From assembly GCF_963677315.1 (NCBI RefSeq), contig NZ_OY781939.1, positions 2,728,001-2,792,000 of the forward strand: DNA of 64,000 nt. The letters run 5' to 3'. The position numbers and the translations under genes are program-made. Position 1 is the first letter of the stretch; each line of letters starts with the position of its first letter. This DNA comes from an uncultured Sphaerochaeta sp. (GTDB lineage Bacteria; Spirochaetota; Spirochaetia; Sphaerochaetales; Sphaerochaetaceae). Shown here one piece after another: positions 33,867-42,853 of the stretch. The notes under the pieces were generated by a model that saw only the letters and a program-made list of their open reading frames with translations, searched no databases and was not told where the DNA came from.

Positions 33867-35372
33867 ATGGGTAATTTCGATCTTCTCATGCAAGGATTCG
33901 GTACCTCCTTTTCGGTAGCGAATGTATTACTGGCCATTGCAGGAGGGTTCATGGGCCTTCTTGTCGGTGCAATGCCCGGTATTGGAGCGGTGACTGGTGT
34001 GGCGCTGCTTCTTCCCCTCACTTTCAAGATGGATCCTACTTCGGCAATCATCATGCTTGCCGGAATTTACTACGGAAACATGTACGGTGGTGCCTACAGC
34101 GCCATCCTGCTCAATATACCAGGCGATTCGCCTGCAGTTATGACAGCCCTCGATGGATACCCGCTGAGTCGTCAGGGAAAAGGCGGAAAGGCGCTTTTCG
34201 CAGCGAACATTTCTTCCTTTATCGGGGGGTCGATCGGAATCGTGACATTGACGCTGTTCGGTCCTCTGCTCGCCAAGGTGGGGTTGAAGTTCGGACCAGC
34301 TGAGATTGCCGCCTTGATTCTTTTAGCCCTCACTTCCATTGGGTGGCTCCTTGGGGACGATCCATTGAAAGGTATTGTTGCTTCAGCCTTGGGGATCCTG
34401 CTGTCTACAGTCGGTATGGATTCGATGGCTGGTGGTGCTGGACGATATACCTTCGGTTCGGTCAACCTGCTCAGCGGTTTTTCCTTTATTCCTTTGGTTA
34501 TCGGGATGTTCGGGCTTCCGCAGGTGATGGAACTCATGAGCAAGAAAGATGAGGGAGACATCCTTACCACGGGGCCGCGTCTGACGCTCAAGGAGAGTAT
34601 CCTGAGTAAGGAAGAGTTGAAACGGATCATTCCCACAGCTATCAAGAGTGCAATCCTGGGTAATTTCGTTGGGTTTCTTCCCGGAGCCGGTGGTACCACT
34701 GCTTCCTTCCTCTCCTATGTCATGGAAAAGAAGACTGGGAAGAACGAGAAAGAGATGGGAAATGGTGCCCTGGAAGGGGTAGCTGCCTCAGAGGCTGCAA
34801 ACAATGCTGCGGCAGTAGGGGCTTTTGCTCCCTTGCTCACACTGGGTATTCCAGGCTCTGGTACTACAGCGGTACTGCTTGGTGGTCTAATGATGTGGGG
34901 ACTGCAACCTGGTCCTTTACTCTTCATTCAGCAGACTGACTTTGTTTGGGGGCTCATCAGTTCGATGTACATCGGAAACCTTGCCTGTATTTTTGTCGGC
35001 TTGGTAATGATCCCGTTTCTCATGTCGATTTTGAGAATTCCCCGTGGAATTATTGCTCCAATCATTGTATTTATCTGTATCGTGGGAGCTTATTCGGTGA
35101 ATAACAATATGTTCGATGTTTGGTTCATGGTGGGCGCTGGTGTAATTGCATTTATTATGCAGAAGCACCAGTATCCGGTAGCACCGATTCTCTTGGCATT
35201 CGTTCTTGCCCCGCGCTTTGAACAGGCAATCCGGAGAGCTTTCTCAATTTCCAATGGGTCTGCTAAAATCTTCATAGAGAAACCTATTTCAGCTGCACTT
35301 CTATTGATAACGGCAGTTTTCATCCTTGCACCGGTGGTGATGAGGTTGGTAAAGAAGGTCAAGGCGAAGTAG
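33867..35372 (+). CDS. Tripartite tricarboxylate transporter large membrane subunit (TctA)
   Basis: This 501-residue protein has about eleven membrane segments and classic TctA motifs: GAMPGIGAVTGVALLLP, YYGNMYGGAYSAILLNIPGDSPAV, GFLPGAGGTTASFLSY and LGIPGSGTTAVLLGG. AAAGGAG ends 9 bases before the ATG. It forms the translocation channel of the importer. Confidence 0.95.
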   Translation: MGNFDLLMQGFGTSFSVANVLLAIAGGFMGLLVGAMPGIGAVTGVALLLPLTFKMDPTSAIIMLAGIYYGNMYGGAYSAILLNIPGDSPAVMTALDGYPLSRQGKGGKALFAANISSFIGGSIGIVTLTLFGPLLAKVGLKFGPAEIAALILLALTSIGWLLGDDPLKGIVASALGILLSTVGMDSMAGGAGRYTFGSVNLLSGFSFIPLVIGMFGLPQVMELMSKKDEGDILTTGPRLTLKESILSKEELKRIIPTAIKSAILGNFVGFLPGAGGTTASFLSYVMEKKTGKNEKEMGNGALEGVAASEAANNAAAVGAFAPLLTLGIPGSGTTAVLLGGLMMWGLQPGPLLFIQQTDFVWGLISSMYIGNLACIFVGLVMIPFLMSILRIPRGIIAPIIVFICIVGAYSVNNNMFDVWFMVGAGVIAFIMQKHQYPVAPILLAFVLAPRFEQAIRRAFSISNGSAKIFIEKPISAALLLITAVFILAPVVMRLVKKVKAK

Positions 35373-35424
35373 GCAAGTTTGAAGTAACTGTAACATAATA
35401 TAATTCTAAGGAACTAACTAAAGA

Positions 35425-35461
35425 GGCTGCCGCAACAGTGAACATTGTGGCAGCCCTTTTC
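35425..35461 (+). terminator. Rho-independent terminator of the tct operon
   Basis: The stem GGCTGCCGCAA/TTGTGGCAGCC (one G-U pair) is followed by CTTTTCTG. Confidence 0.85.
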
Positions 35462-35508
35462 TGTATGACAGGCATGTCATCAATCATAGGTGAAATTTCA
35501 AGGGGCGC

Positions 35509-35587
35509 GGTGGCAGTTGAAGATAACGTGTCTCCAAAGCGCGCGCTGTTACTTACAGAAGTGTGAAATACAGCATAGCCATATTAA
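35509..35587 (+). repeat. Dispersed repeat copy C
   Basis: It matches the consensus GGTGGCAGTCGAGGAG, GTGTCTCCAAAGCGCGCG, then a small hairpin (TACTT-acag-AAGTG) and AGCATAGCCATATTA. It resembles the stretch at 58979-59057, from the IS3 right end onwards. Confidence 0.7.
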
Positions 35588-35705
35588 GTATGAAAACAAG
35601 CTTACAGAGACCTGAAGCCGAGATTCTTGGGGGAGTTGTGATCATTAGCCCTGGAACTAATAATCTGCATGATCCGTACTTGGTGATTATTTTTTCAAAG
35701 ATTGT

Positions 35706-35751
35706 TTGACAAATGGAAATTTCTGATCATAAACTGTAACTAGTTAGTTAC
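35706..35751 (+). promoter_or_regulatory. tetR promoter and 16-bp operator
   Basis: TTGACA (35706-35711), 18 bases, TAAACT (35730-35735). Directly downstream is the dyad GTAACTA-gt-TAGTTAC (35736-35751), which covers the expected transcription start. This is a good candidate site for the TetR protein to repress its own operon. Confidence 0.7.
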
Positions 35752-35767
35752 TATTAAGGGAGTGGCA

Positions 35768-36412
35768 ATGACAAAGCAGGAGATGCGTACAGAAGCTACA
35801 AAAAAAGCAATCCTTCAGTCAGCTGAACAGGAGTTTTCAGAAAAAGGTCTGTATGGATGTCGTGTGGATGAGATAGCCAGACGTGCCAAGGTGAACAAAG
35901 CTTTACTCTATCGTCATTTCAATAGCAAAGAAGAGCTATACAAAGAAGTCTTGGTTAGAGTCTATACAAGGCTAGGTGATCTTGAGGAACAGGTAATCAA
36001 TCTCAAGACCGACTATGAACTCAAGCTACGTGATCTAGTGCAGATTTACTTCCAGTTTCTCTACGATAACCCTTCTTTTGTACGGATGGTTATGTGGGAG
36101 AATCTCAATGGCGCAAAAAGCTTCAAGGAACGAGGGGTTGCAGAGACAAAAAATCCCATTCTTCATGAACTTGGTCGGATCATCGATGAGGCAAGACTTC
36201 GAAGTGATGTTCCAGAGACCATAGATAGTGACCAGCTTATCCTTACCTTGATTGCTTGTTCTTTTAATTATTTCTCTAATATGAACACATTGAACATCAT
36301 AGTCGGCAAAGATTTGATGCTTGCGGAGAATCGAGAGAAAAGGATTCAGGCTACAACAGAAATGCTGTTGGCATATTTAAAGGAAAGGGAGCAGAAGCAA
36401 ACTCATGCTTGA
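35768..36412 (+). CDS. TetR-family transcriptional regulator
   Basis: This 214-residue regulator has an N-terminal TetR helix-turn-helix (VDEIARRAKVNKALLYRHFNSKEELY) and a helical C-terminal ligand domain of the type seen in AcrR/RutR-like proteins. The ATG at 35768 lies 5 bases after GGGAG; a GTG at 35762 overlaps that site and is rejected. The stop overlaps the next gene by 8 bases, so it belongs to the operon it controls. Confidence 0.9.
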   Translation: MTKQEMRTEATKKAILQSAEQEFSEKGLYGCRVDEIARRAKVNKALLYRHFNSKEELYKEVLVRVYTRLGDLEEQVINLKTDYELKLRDLVQIYFQFLYDNPSFVRMVMWENLNGAKSFKERGVAETKNPILHELGRIIDEARLRSDVPETIDSDQLILTLIACSFNYFSNMNTLNIIVGKDLMLAENREKRIQATTEMLLAYLKEREQKQTHA

Positions 36413-37688
36413 TACCATACGTTCCTGCATAGAACAACAGAAAGACAGGATTCTGACCTTCGGAAACACCTTACTTAATCATCCTGAATTGGGATTTAAA
36501 GAAACGTTCAGCAGCTTATATATTGAAAGATCCTATCGAGAGATGGGGCTTGAAGTGGAATCAGGGTATGCCTGCACAGCGTTGAAGGCTCATCTTCCCA
36601 CATGTAACCACGGCTTGCGGGTTTGCTTGCTCTCAGAGCTTGATGCGGTGGTTAGTCCATTGAACCCCCATGCCTGCAGTACAGGAGAAGCCCATGCTTG
36701 TGGTCACAGTTCTCAGAGCACCCAAGTTTATGCAGCGATTCTTGCACTCAAAGAAATCTCCGATCAGCTTGATGGTGATGTATTCATCACGGCAGTTCCA
36801 GCAGAAGAGTTTTTGGACATTCAAGCTCGTCTAGCCATGCGAGAGCAGGGGAAGATCACCTATCTTTCAGGTAAACAGGAATTGATACATCTCGGTTTCT
36901 TCGATGAGATGGATATCATAATCATGATACACAGCGAACCAAACCATCCATCCTACGATGTCTTTATTGGAGGGGGAAGTCTTGGCTTTGTAGCGAAGAA
37001 TATCAGGTTCATGGGTCAAGAGGCCCATGGGGCTCGGCCGTTCAACGGTATAAATGCCTTGCAGGCAGCCAGCTTGGCTCTTGCAGGGATCAATGCAAAC
37101 CGTGAGACGTTTAGTGAGGAAGAACATCTTCGTATCCATCCAATCATCACCAAGGGTGGTGATGTGGTTAACACAGTCCCGAGTGACGTCAGAATGGAGA
37201 CTTACGTCAGGGGAGGTTCCCAAGTGGCAATCAAGAAGGGATGCAGGATTGTTGACCGCTGTGTGCATGCTGCCTCTCTGATGATGGGTGGTTCTGCAGA
37301 AATTGAAACCATTCCTGGATATCTCCCTTTGAGACAAGATGCAAAACTCAGTGAGTTGTTTGCCCAGTGTGCCGAACAGGTTGCTGGTATCAAAACGGTG
37401 GTCAGGGGAAGGGATATGATCGGTTCCACTGATATGGGTGATCTCTCACAGCTGAAGTGTTGCATACAACCTACCATGGGAGGCTTTGTGGGAGAGGCTC
37501 ATTCGAAGGAATTCGATCTGGTTGATGCCTGGAATAGCTATCTACTAGGAGGTCAGCTATTGGCTCTCATGGTATATGAACTGCTTCGTGACGGGGCAAA
37601 ACAAGGGAACCGTATCCATGCATCATTCGTCCCAAGCATGGATAAAAAAGCATATCTTGCGTATCTCAACGCACAAGGAGAGAAATAA
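36405..37688 (+). CDS. M20-family amidohydrolase
   Basis: This 427-residue protein is an M20D-type metallohydrolase (aminoacylase/carboxypeptidase-like), which removes acyl or carbamoyl groups from amines or amino acids. Recognisable segments are HPELGF, the metal motif HACGH, the catalytic PAEE, MIHSEPNHP and the dimerisation-domain stretch GQEAHGARPFNGINALQAA. The usual Asp after CGH is Ser here (HACGHSSQ), and the spacing around the first Asp is unusual, so metal binding may differ. It overlaps tetR and abuts the SDR gene. Probably it cleaves an amide-linked compound taken up by the downstream importer. Confidence 0.87.
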   Translation: MLDTIRSCIEQQKDRILTFGNTLLNHPELGFKETFSSLYIERSYREMGLEVESGYACTALKAHLPTCNHGLRVCLLSELDAVVSPLNPHACSTGEAHACGHSSQSTQVYAAILALKEISDQLDGDVFITAVPAEEFLDIQARLAMREQGKITYLSGKQELIHLGFFDEMDIIIMIHSEPNHPSYDVFIGGGSLGFVAKNIRFMGQEAHGARPFNGINALQAASLALAGINANRETFSEEEHLRIHPIITKGGDVVNTVPSDVRMETYVRGGSQVAIKKGCRIVDRCVHAASLMMGGSAEIETIPGYLPLRQDAKLSELFAQCAEQVAGIKTVVRGRDMIGSTDMGDLSQLKCCIQPTMGGFVGEAHSKEFDLVDAWNSYLLGGQLLALMVYELLRDGAKQGNRIHASFVPSMDKKAYLAYLNAQGEK

Positions 37689-38704
37689 TGGGAGTAACAA
37701 TAAACTTACAAGAGTTGCTCAGTCGACCGTCAGACCGGCTGATAGAGGATATGAAAAAGATTAAAGGCGATATCATGGTTTTGGGGGCAGGTGGAAAAAT
37801 GGGCCCTACCATCTGTCTGATGGCAATGCGTGCCATCAAGGAAGCAAAGCTCGATAAAAAAGTCTATGCTGTGAGCAGATTTACCAATCAAGAGAAGCGC
37901 GATCAACTGGAACATGCAGGAATCGTTACACTCAGTTGTGACCTCAAGCAACGGGAAGAGCTTGAGAAGCTTCCTGATGTGAGCAATATTATCTTTCTGG
38001 CAGGGAAGAAGTTTGGTACTGACGGAAACGAGTGGCAGACTTGGGGTATGAATGCAATGGTTCCAACCCTTGTTTGTGACCGATTTCCTGCTTCACGATT
38101 TGTTGTCTTCTCATCAGGGAATATCTATCCATTGGTCAAGGCTTCCAGCGGTGGAGCATCCGAGAGCGTGAAATGCCAGCCTATTGGAGAATATCCTCAA
38201 AGCTGTCTGGCCAGGGAGAGAATCTTCGAGTATTACTCGCAGACCAGAGGGACAAAAGTCCTTATTTTTCGTCTCAGCTACGCAATCGCCTTGGAGTATG
38301 GCGTGCTCAATGATATTGCAAGGAAAGTTTACAACTCCCAACCACTGGATCTTGCCAACGGAAGCTTCAACTGCATTTGGCAGTCCGATGCAAATGAGTA
38401 TGCCATCAGAAGCCTGCTCCTTGCAGACAACCCGGCGGTCATCCTCAATGCAACTGGACCGGAACTGGTTGGAGTGAAGGAGACAGCAAAAAAGTTTGGT
38501 GTCTTGTTTGAAAAGGAGCCCATTTTTACTTCTGAGGAGAATACTGATGCTTATCTCTTGAATGCATCAAAGGCTCATTCGGTATTCGGATATCCCCATG
38601 TCAGTCTCGATACCATGATTGAGTATCAAGCAAAGTGGATACTCGAAGGCGGTCATGACCTCAATATACCGACTCATTTTGAGGAACGAAAAGGAAGTTA
38701 CTGA
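37688..38704 (+). CDS. NAD-dependent epimerase/dehydratase-like protein
   Basis: This 338-residue extended SDR has the Rossmann loop VLGAGGKMGP (about residues 32-42) and a VFSSGNIYP segment with the catalytic Ser. The usual Tyr-x-x-x-Lys is not evident: the expected place reads EYPQSCLARER, with Arg instead of Lys. It may therefore be a sugar-nucleotide-epimerase relative with altered chemistry. It overlaps its neighbours by one base on each side, so it is tightly coupled to the hydrolase and the lyase. Confidence 0.78.
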   Translation: MGVTINLQELLSRPSDRLIEDMKKIKGDIMVLGAGGKMGPTICLMAMRAIKEAKLDKKVYAVSRFTNQEKRDQLEHAGIVTLSCDLKQREELEKLPDVSNIIFLAGKKFGTDGNEWQTWGMNAMVPTLVCDRFPASRFVVFSSGNIYPLVKASSGGASESVKCQPIGEYPQSCLARERIFEYYSQTRGTKVLIFRLSYAIALEYGVLNDIARKVYNSQPLDLANGSFNCIWQSDANEYAIRSLLLADNPAVILNATGPELVGVKETAKKFGVLFEKEPIFTSEENTDAYLLNASKAHSVFGYPHVSLDTMIEYQAKWILEGGHDLNIPTHFEERKGSY

Positions 38705-39774
38705 TGCACGACCAAGTAAAAGCATTGAAGGTGATTGCCCAAGGGACTGTCATTCCTGCAACCCCCTTGGCGCTTGATGAACAACGCAATTTTGATGAAA
38801 GGAATCAGCGTCTCTTGATGCGCTACTACCTCAATTGTGGCGTTGGAGGCATTGCTACTGCGGTGCACAGCACACAGTTCAGTATCCGTGATCCCAAGAT
38901 CAATCTCTTCGAGAGGGTTGTTACCGTGGTGATGGAGGAAATTGAACTTTTTGAGCAACAGAACCAGAGGACCATTGTTCGTGTCTGCGGTGTATGTGGA
39001 CCAATTGAACAGGCCTTGAGGGAGGCTGAACTTGCCAAAAGGCTTGGATATGATGCAGTCCTTCTCAGCCCTGGGGGCTTGAACCACCTTTCAGAGAAAG
39101 AAATGCTCGAAAGAACACGTCAGGTTGCCGCTGTGATGCCGGTTATCGGATTCTATTTGCAACGTGCTGTTGGGGGAAGGCTCTTTTCCTATGATTATTG
39201 GCAGTCTCTGTGCGAAATTGAAGGTGTTGTGGCAATCAAATGTGCAAGTTTCAATCGTTATACCACGCTTGATGTTGCTCGTGCTGTAGCCTCTTCATCA
39301 CGATATGGCAAGATAACCCTCTATACCGGTAATGATGACAATATTGTACATGACTTGATGGATGTCTACACCTTTGACACTTCTAAAGGGAAGCGTACCG
39401 TTCGGTTTCTTGGGGGTCTGCTTGGACACTGGTGTGTCTGGACCAAGAGAGCTGTTGAGTTGCATGCAAGCATCACCAAGGCAGTGGAAAGAAATGAGAT
39501 TCCTGTATATCTACTTACACTCGCTGCAGCGGTTACAGATATGAATGCAGCAGTTTTCGACCCTGCACATGATTTCAAGGGGTGTATCCCCGGAATCCAT
39601 GAGGTTCTTCGCAGGCAGGGGCTTATGAAGAATCGCTACTGTCTGGATGCCGAGGAAGACCTTTCCGAGGGTCAGAGCGAGGAATTGGATAGGGTGAGGC
39701 AAGCCTATCCCCATCTCATAGATGATGATTGGATCACTGAACATCTTGCTACTTGGGAAGCAGGTTTGAATTAG
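38704..39774 (+). CDS. DapA/NanA-superfamily lyase
   Basis: This 356-residue protein belongs to the dihydrodipicolinate synthase/N-acetylneuraminate lyase superfamily, Schiff-base aldolases with a TIM barrel. The likely Schiff-base Lys is in VVAIKCASFNRY, and the barrel Tyr in VIGFYLQRAVGG. It is longer than DapA (about 290) because of a C-terminal extension. In this operon it probably makes or breaks a carbon-carbon bond in an intermediate made by the hydrolase and SDR. The substrate is unknown. Confidence 0.82.
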   Translation: MHDQVKALKVIAQGTVIPATPLALDEQRNFDERNQRLLMRYYLNCGVGGIATAVHSTQFSIRDPKINLFERVVTVVMEEIELFEQQNQRTIVRVCGVCGPIEQALREAELAKRLGYDAVLLSPGGLNHLSEKEMLERTRQVAAVMPVIGFYLQRAVGGRLFSYDYWQSLCEIEGVVAIKCASFNRYTTLDVARAVASSSRYGKITLYTGNDDNIVHDLMDVYTFDTSKGKRTVRFLGGLLGHWCVWTKRAVELHASITKAVERNEIPVYLLTLAAAVTDMNAAVFDPAHDFKGCIPGIHEVLRRQGLMKNRYCLDAEEDLSEGQSEELDRVRQAYPHLIDDDWITEHLATWEAGLN

Positions 39775-39826
39775 AACCTATTGAGTCAGAAACGATGACT
39801 TAAGGTAATACATGAGGAGGAAAATC

Positions 39827-41011
39827 ATGAAAAAGCTATTTGTTATGATGCTTATGGTCTGCTTAACGCTCTCTGCCTTTGCTGGTGGATCAGCGGAAAC
39901 CGGGGCAGCAGAAGGAACTGGACCTATCAAGATCGGCAGTATTCAGGATTTGAGTGGTGGAGCTTCCACAGCAGGTCAGCCCAATGCATGGGGTGCTGAG
40001 TATGCAGTGAAGGTGATCAATGATGAGGGAGGAATCAACGGCCGTATGCTTGAGATCACTACGATGGATTGCAAGAACGATGCCGCAGAGGGTGTCATGG
40101 CCTACCGCAAACTCGTTGATGAAGTAGGAGTGGCCGCCATCATCGGACCTCCGCTTTCAAACCCCGCGGCAGCTTGGGTTGAACTATCTGAAGAGGATAA
40201 GATCCCCATCGTAGGGCATTTCATGGATGAAATCTGCACAACCAATCCGGATACCGGTGAGCCGTATCCTTATATGTTCCTTGCAGAGCCAAGCAGTGCA
40301 ATCCAGAGTTACTGCATGGCAGAGTATGCTCTGACCAAGCTTGGTGCCAAGACATCTGCCACCCTGTACAATCCCGGAAACGCCTTTGCCAAGAGCCAGG
40401 CTGCTCCGTTTGTGGAGTACTGGGAAGAGAAGGGGGGATCGGTTCTTACCGAGCAAACTTTCTCTTGGTCTGACAAGGATTACAGTGCTCAGGCAATTAG
40501 GATTGCAAATGCGAATCCGGATGTGGTCTTCGTCTGCGACTACCTACCTCAGAATGTAACAAGCTACGATGCTCTCCGTGATGCTGGATTCACCGGCCCG
40601 ATCATTGGGGCAAATACACTCTCACTACCATTTGCCAATATGGTCAAGAATAATGTCTATGATGTTTATTTCCTACAGAACTACGACATGCTTAATCCTG
40701 AGGTTGGAATATTCTATGATTTGGTTACCAAGCATATGCAGGAAACCGATACTGCTGCGCCGGCAGCAAATGTTGGGTTTGGTTGGGATGCAGTCCAAGT
40801 TCTGGTGAATGCAATGCGTGCAGCAAAGAATCCTGCTGATGGAGAAGAAGTTGCCTCTTTGTTGGAGCAGACAGACGGAGTAATGCTTAGTAGTGGTTCA
40901 ACCATTACCATCGACCCTGCCACTCATAGGCCGAGCAATATGGGTATGTATATTGCTGATTACGATGAGAACCTCGATCTGAGAATTGTCGATTTCATCA
41001 AGGTAAACTGA
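39827..41011 (+). CDS. Branched-chain-type ABC importer binding protein (LivK family)
   Basis: This protein of 394 residues starts at the ATG at 39827, which begins a hydrophobic leader (MKKLFVMMLMVCLTLSAFAGG); GAGGAGG precedes it, and the ATG at 39812 is part of that site. A Cys lies inside the leader but not in a lipobox. The type I fold is clear: IKIGSIQDLSGG, INDEGGINGRMLEI and VGVAAIIGPPLSNPA. Family members bind amino acids, amides, urea or aromatic acids. With the amidohydrolase upstream, an N-acylated or amide compound is plausible. Confidence 0.92.
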   Translation: MKKLFVMMLMVCLTLSAFAGGSAETGAAEGTGPIKIGSIQDLSGGASTAGQPNAWGAEYAVKVINDEGGINGRMLEITTMDCKNDAAEGVMAYRKLVDEVGVAAIIGPPLSNPAAAWVELSEEDKIPIVGHFMDEICTTNPDTGEPYPYMFLAEPSSAIQSYCMAEYALTKLGAKTSATLYNPGNAFAKSQAAPFVEYWEEKGGSVLTEQTFSWSDKDYSAQAIRIANANPDVVFVCDYLPQNVTSYDALRDAGFTGPIIGANTLSLPFANMVKNNVYDVYFLQNYDMLNPEVGIFYDLVTKHMQETDTAAPAANVGFGWDAVQVLVNAMRAAKNPADGEEVASLLEQTDGVMLSSGSTITIDPATHRPSNMGMYIADYDENLDLRIVDFIKVN

Positions 41012-41028
41012 TGGTTTTTATAGTGTCT

Positions 41029-41054
41029 AGGAGGGCGGATCGGTCCGTCCTCCT
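41029..41054 (+). promoter_or_regulatory. Strong hairpin between livK and livH
   Basis: An 11-bp GC-rich stem (AGGAGGGCGGA with TCCGTCCTCCT, one G-U pair) with a TCGG tetraloop is followed by TTCT. It should protect the binding-protein message or attenuate transcription into the permease genes. Confidence 0.75.
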
Positions 41055-41072
41055 TTCTAAAAGGAACGAATC

Positions 41073-41954
41073 ATGGTAGCGCAACTCTTGATAAATGGGA
41101 TCTCCCTTGGAGCTGTTTATGCGCTGATTGCTGTTGGATTTGCAGTAGTTTTCAGTGTCTTGAAGTTCAGTAATTTTGCCCATGGAGGCATGATAAGTGC
41201 CTGTGCGTATATTGGATTCTTTTTTCAAAGATCCTTTGAACCGGCACCTTCTATTCTGCTCACCATCCTCTTCACCGGGGTCTGTGGTATGGGTATTGCT
41301 CTTTTTCTGGACGCTATAGCCTATCGAAGTATCCGAAGGAATAAGAGCCCCAATATCTATTACTTTCTCTCCTCTTTGACCATCTCAATCATCATCGAGC
41401 AGATTCTGAACATCGGATACAGCAAAAACCCATATGCCTATCCGAATATCTTTGCAAGCAATTTCTTCATGGTGGGAACCCTTCGGGTCTCAACCATGGA
41501 TACATTGATCATGATTGTATCGCTCTTTGTATTGGTGTTGATGATACTCCTGATAACAAAGACAAAGATAGGTTTGGCAATTCGGGCAGTTGCTATCAAT
41601 GCAGATACAAGCCGTTTGATGGGAATTAACAGTTCTTTCATCGTGGTGATGGTATTCCTGATTGCCGGATTTCTTGCTGGGGTGAGTGGAGTGATGCTTG
41701 GAGCCAAATACTCCGTGTACCCGGACCTCGGTCAGACCATGATGGTAAAGGGATTTATAGCCAGTGTCATTGGTGGCCTGGGAAGCCTCGGAGGTGCAAT
41801 TGCTGCTGCAATCATACTTGGGGTCCTTGAAATTTTCTGGACGTATTTTTTCGGAGCATTCTCCGCTCCTGTAATGTTGTTTGTCCTGATGTTGCTTTTC
41901 TTGTTTATCAGGCCACAAGGAATTGCTGGAAAATTTGTCAAGGAAAAGGTATAG
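41073..41954 (+). CDS. Branched-chain-type ABC importer permease (LivH)
   Basis: This 293-residue membrane protein has eight predicted segments and LivH signatures: NGISLGAVYALIAVGFAVVFSVLKFSNFAHG near the start and VIGGLGSLGGAI in the late cytoplasmic loop that meets the ATPase. An AAAAGGAAC site precedes it. It pairs with LivM encoded next. Confidence 0.93.
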   Translation: MVAQLLINGISLGAVYALIAVGFAVVFSVLKFSNFAHGGMISACAYIGFFFQRSFEPAPSILLTILFTGVCGMGIALFLDAIAYRSIRRNKSPNIYYFLSSLTISIIIEQILNIGYSKNPYAYPNIFASNFFMVGTLRVSTMDTLIMIVSLFVLVLMILLITKTKIGLAIRAVAINADTSRLMGINSSFIVVMVFLIAGFLAGVSGVMLGAKYSVYPDLGQTMMVKGFIASVIGGLGSLGGAIAAAIILGVLEIFWTYFFGAFSAPVMLFVLMLLFLFIRPQGIAGKFVKEKV

Positions 41955-41964
41955 GGGGGTCAGG

Positions 41965-42852
41965 ATGAGCAACTATCAACTTGGATTAATAATGAACTCC
42001 TGTATATCGGTGATTGCCATCACTGGAGTCTTCTCGATTACAGCACTTGCTGGAATGTTTTCTCTGGGACAGGCAGCATATCTAGCGATTGGTTCCTATG
42101 TAACGTTCATTTTAGCAAGGATGTTTAATCTTCCCATCATCGTTACCGCATTTATCGGGATAGGGTTAAGTGCACTGTGTTCCTATATCATCAGTGTTCC
42201 CACACTGAAACTGAGAAAAGACTATTTTGCATTGATTACCATGGGATTTGGACAAATGGTGACTGCCACCATCATATTGTTGGAGCGGTACACAAATGGT
42301 TCAATCGGTTATTCCAGGATACCCAAGGTGAATCACCTTGTCTGGATTGTCTTGGGAATTACTGCATTGGTGGTATTTTGTGTAAGAAATCTAAAGTATT
42401 CCCGGTTTGGGAGAATGTGCATTGCACTAAAAACCGATGAAATTGCAGCTAAGAGTTTCGGGATTGATGTCTACAAGTTGAAACTTCGAATGTATGTGCT
42501 TGCATCCTCGATTGCAGGAATCGCCGGAATTCTGTATGGATTGAAGAACCGAGTCATCCTTCCAGATTCCTTCGGATGGAATCTCTCTGCTGAGATGCAG
42601 ATTTTCCTTTTCTTCGGTGGAACGAATTCGATAACCGGTGCAGTGTTTTCGGGTTTTCTGCTTAAGTTGCTTCCGGAGCTATTCCGGACCGTTACAGTTT
42701 TTGGGCAGAGTCTGCAGGAGTATCGGACAATCATATACTGTATATTAATTCTTCTAATCATCAATTTCAGGCCCAGCGGGGTATTTGGAGAGCATGAATT
42801 GTCGTTGCGTGCAATAAAACGCTTCACCCTACGTAACCGGAAGGAGCAATAA
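41965..42852 (+). CDS. Branched-chain-type ABC importer permease (LivM)
   Basis: This protein of 295 residues starts at 41965 after AGGGGGG; an earlier in-frame ATG inside livH is rejected. It shows LivM features: LAGMFSLGQAAYLAIGSYV, RKDYFALITMGFGQM, ALKTDEIAAKSFGIDV and the late FGGTNSITGAVFSG loop. It forms the channel with LivH. Confidence 0.92.
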   Translation: MSNYQLGLIMNSCISVIAITGVFSITALAGMFSLGQAAYLAIGSYVTFILARMFNLPIIVTAFIGIGLSALCSYIISVPTLKLRKDYFALITMGFGQMVTATIILLERYTNGSIGYSRIPKVNHLVWIVLGITALVVFCVRNLKYSRFGRMCIALKTDEIAAKSFGIDVYKLKLRMYVLASSIAGIAGILYGLKNRVILPDSFGWNLSAEMQIFLFFGGTNSITGAVFSGFLLKLLPELFRTVTVFGQSLQEYRTIIYCILILLIINFRPSGVFGEHELSLRAIKRFTLRNRKEQ

Positions 42853-42853
42853 A

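Larger units (their letters stand above)
35373..35767. other. Intergenic stretch with terminator, repeat copy C and tetR promoter
   Basis: These 395 bases hold the tct terminator (35425-35461), repeat copy C (35509-35587) and the tetR promoter/operator (35706-35751). I see no additional gene. Confidence 0.7.

Noticed and set aside
36867..37477. Minus-strand frames opposite the M20 hydrolase gene
   Set aside because: They mirror the codon pattern of the real gene and show no domain of their own.
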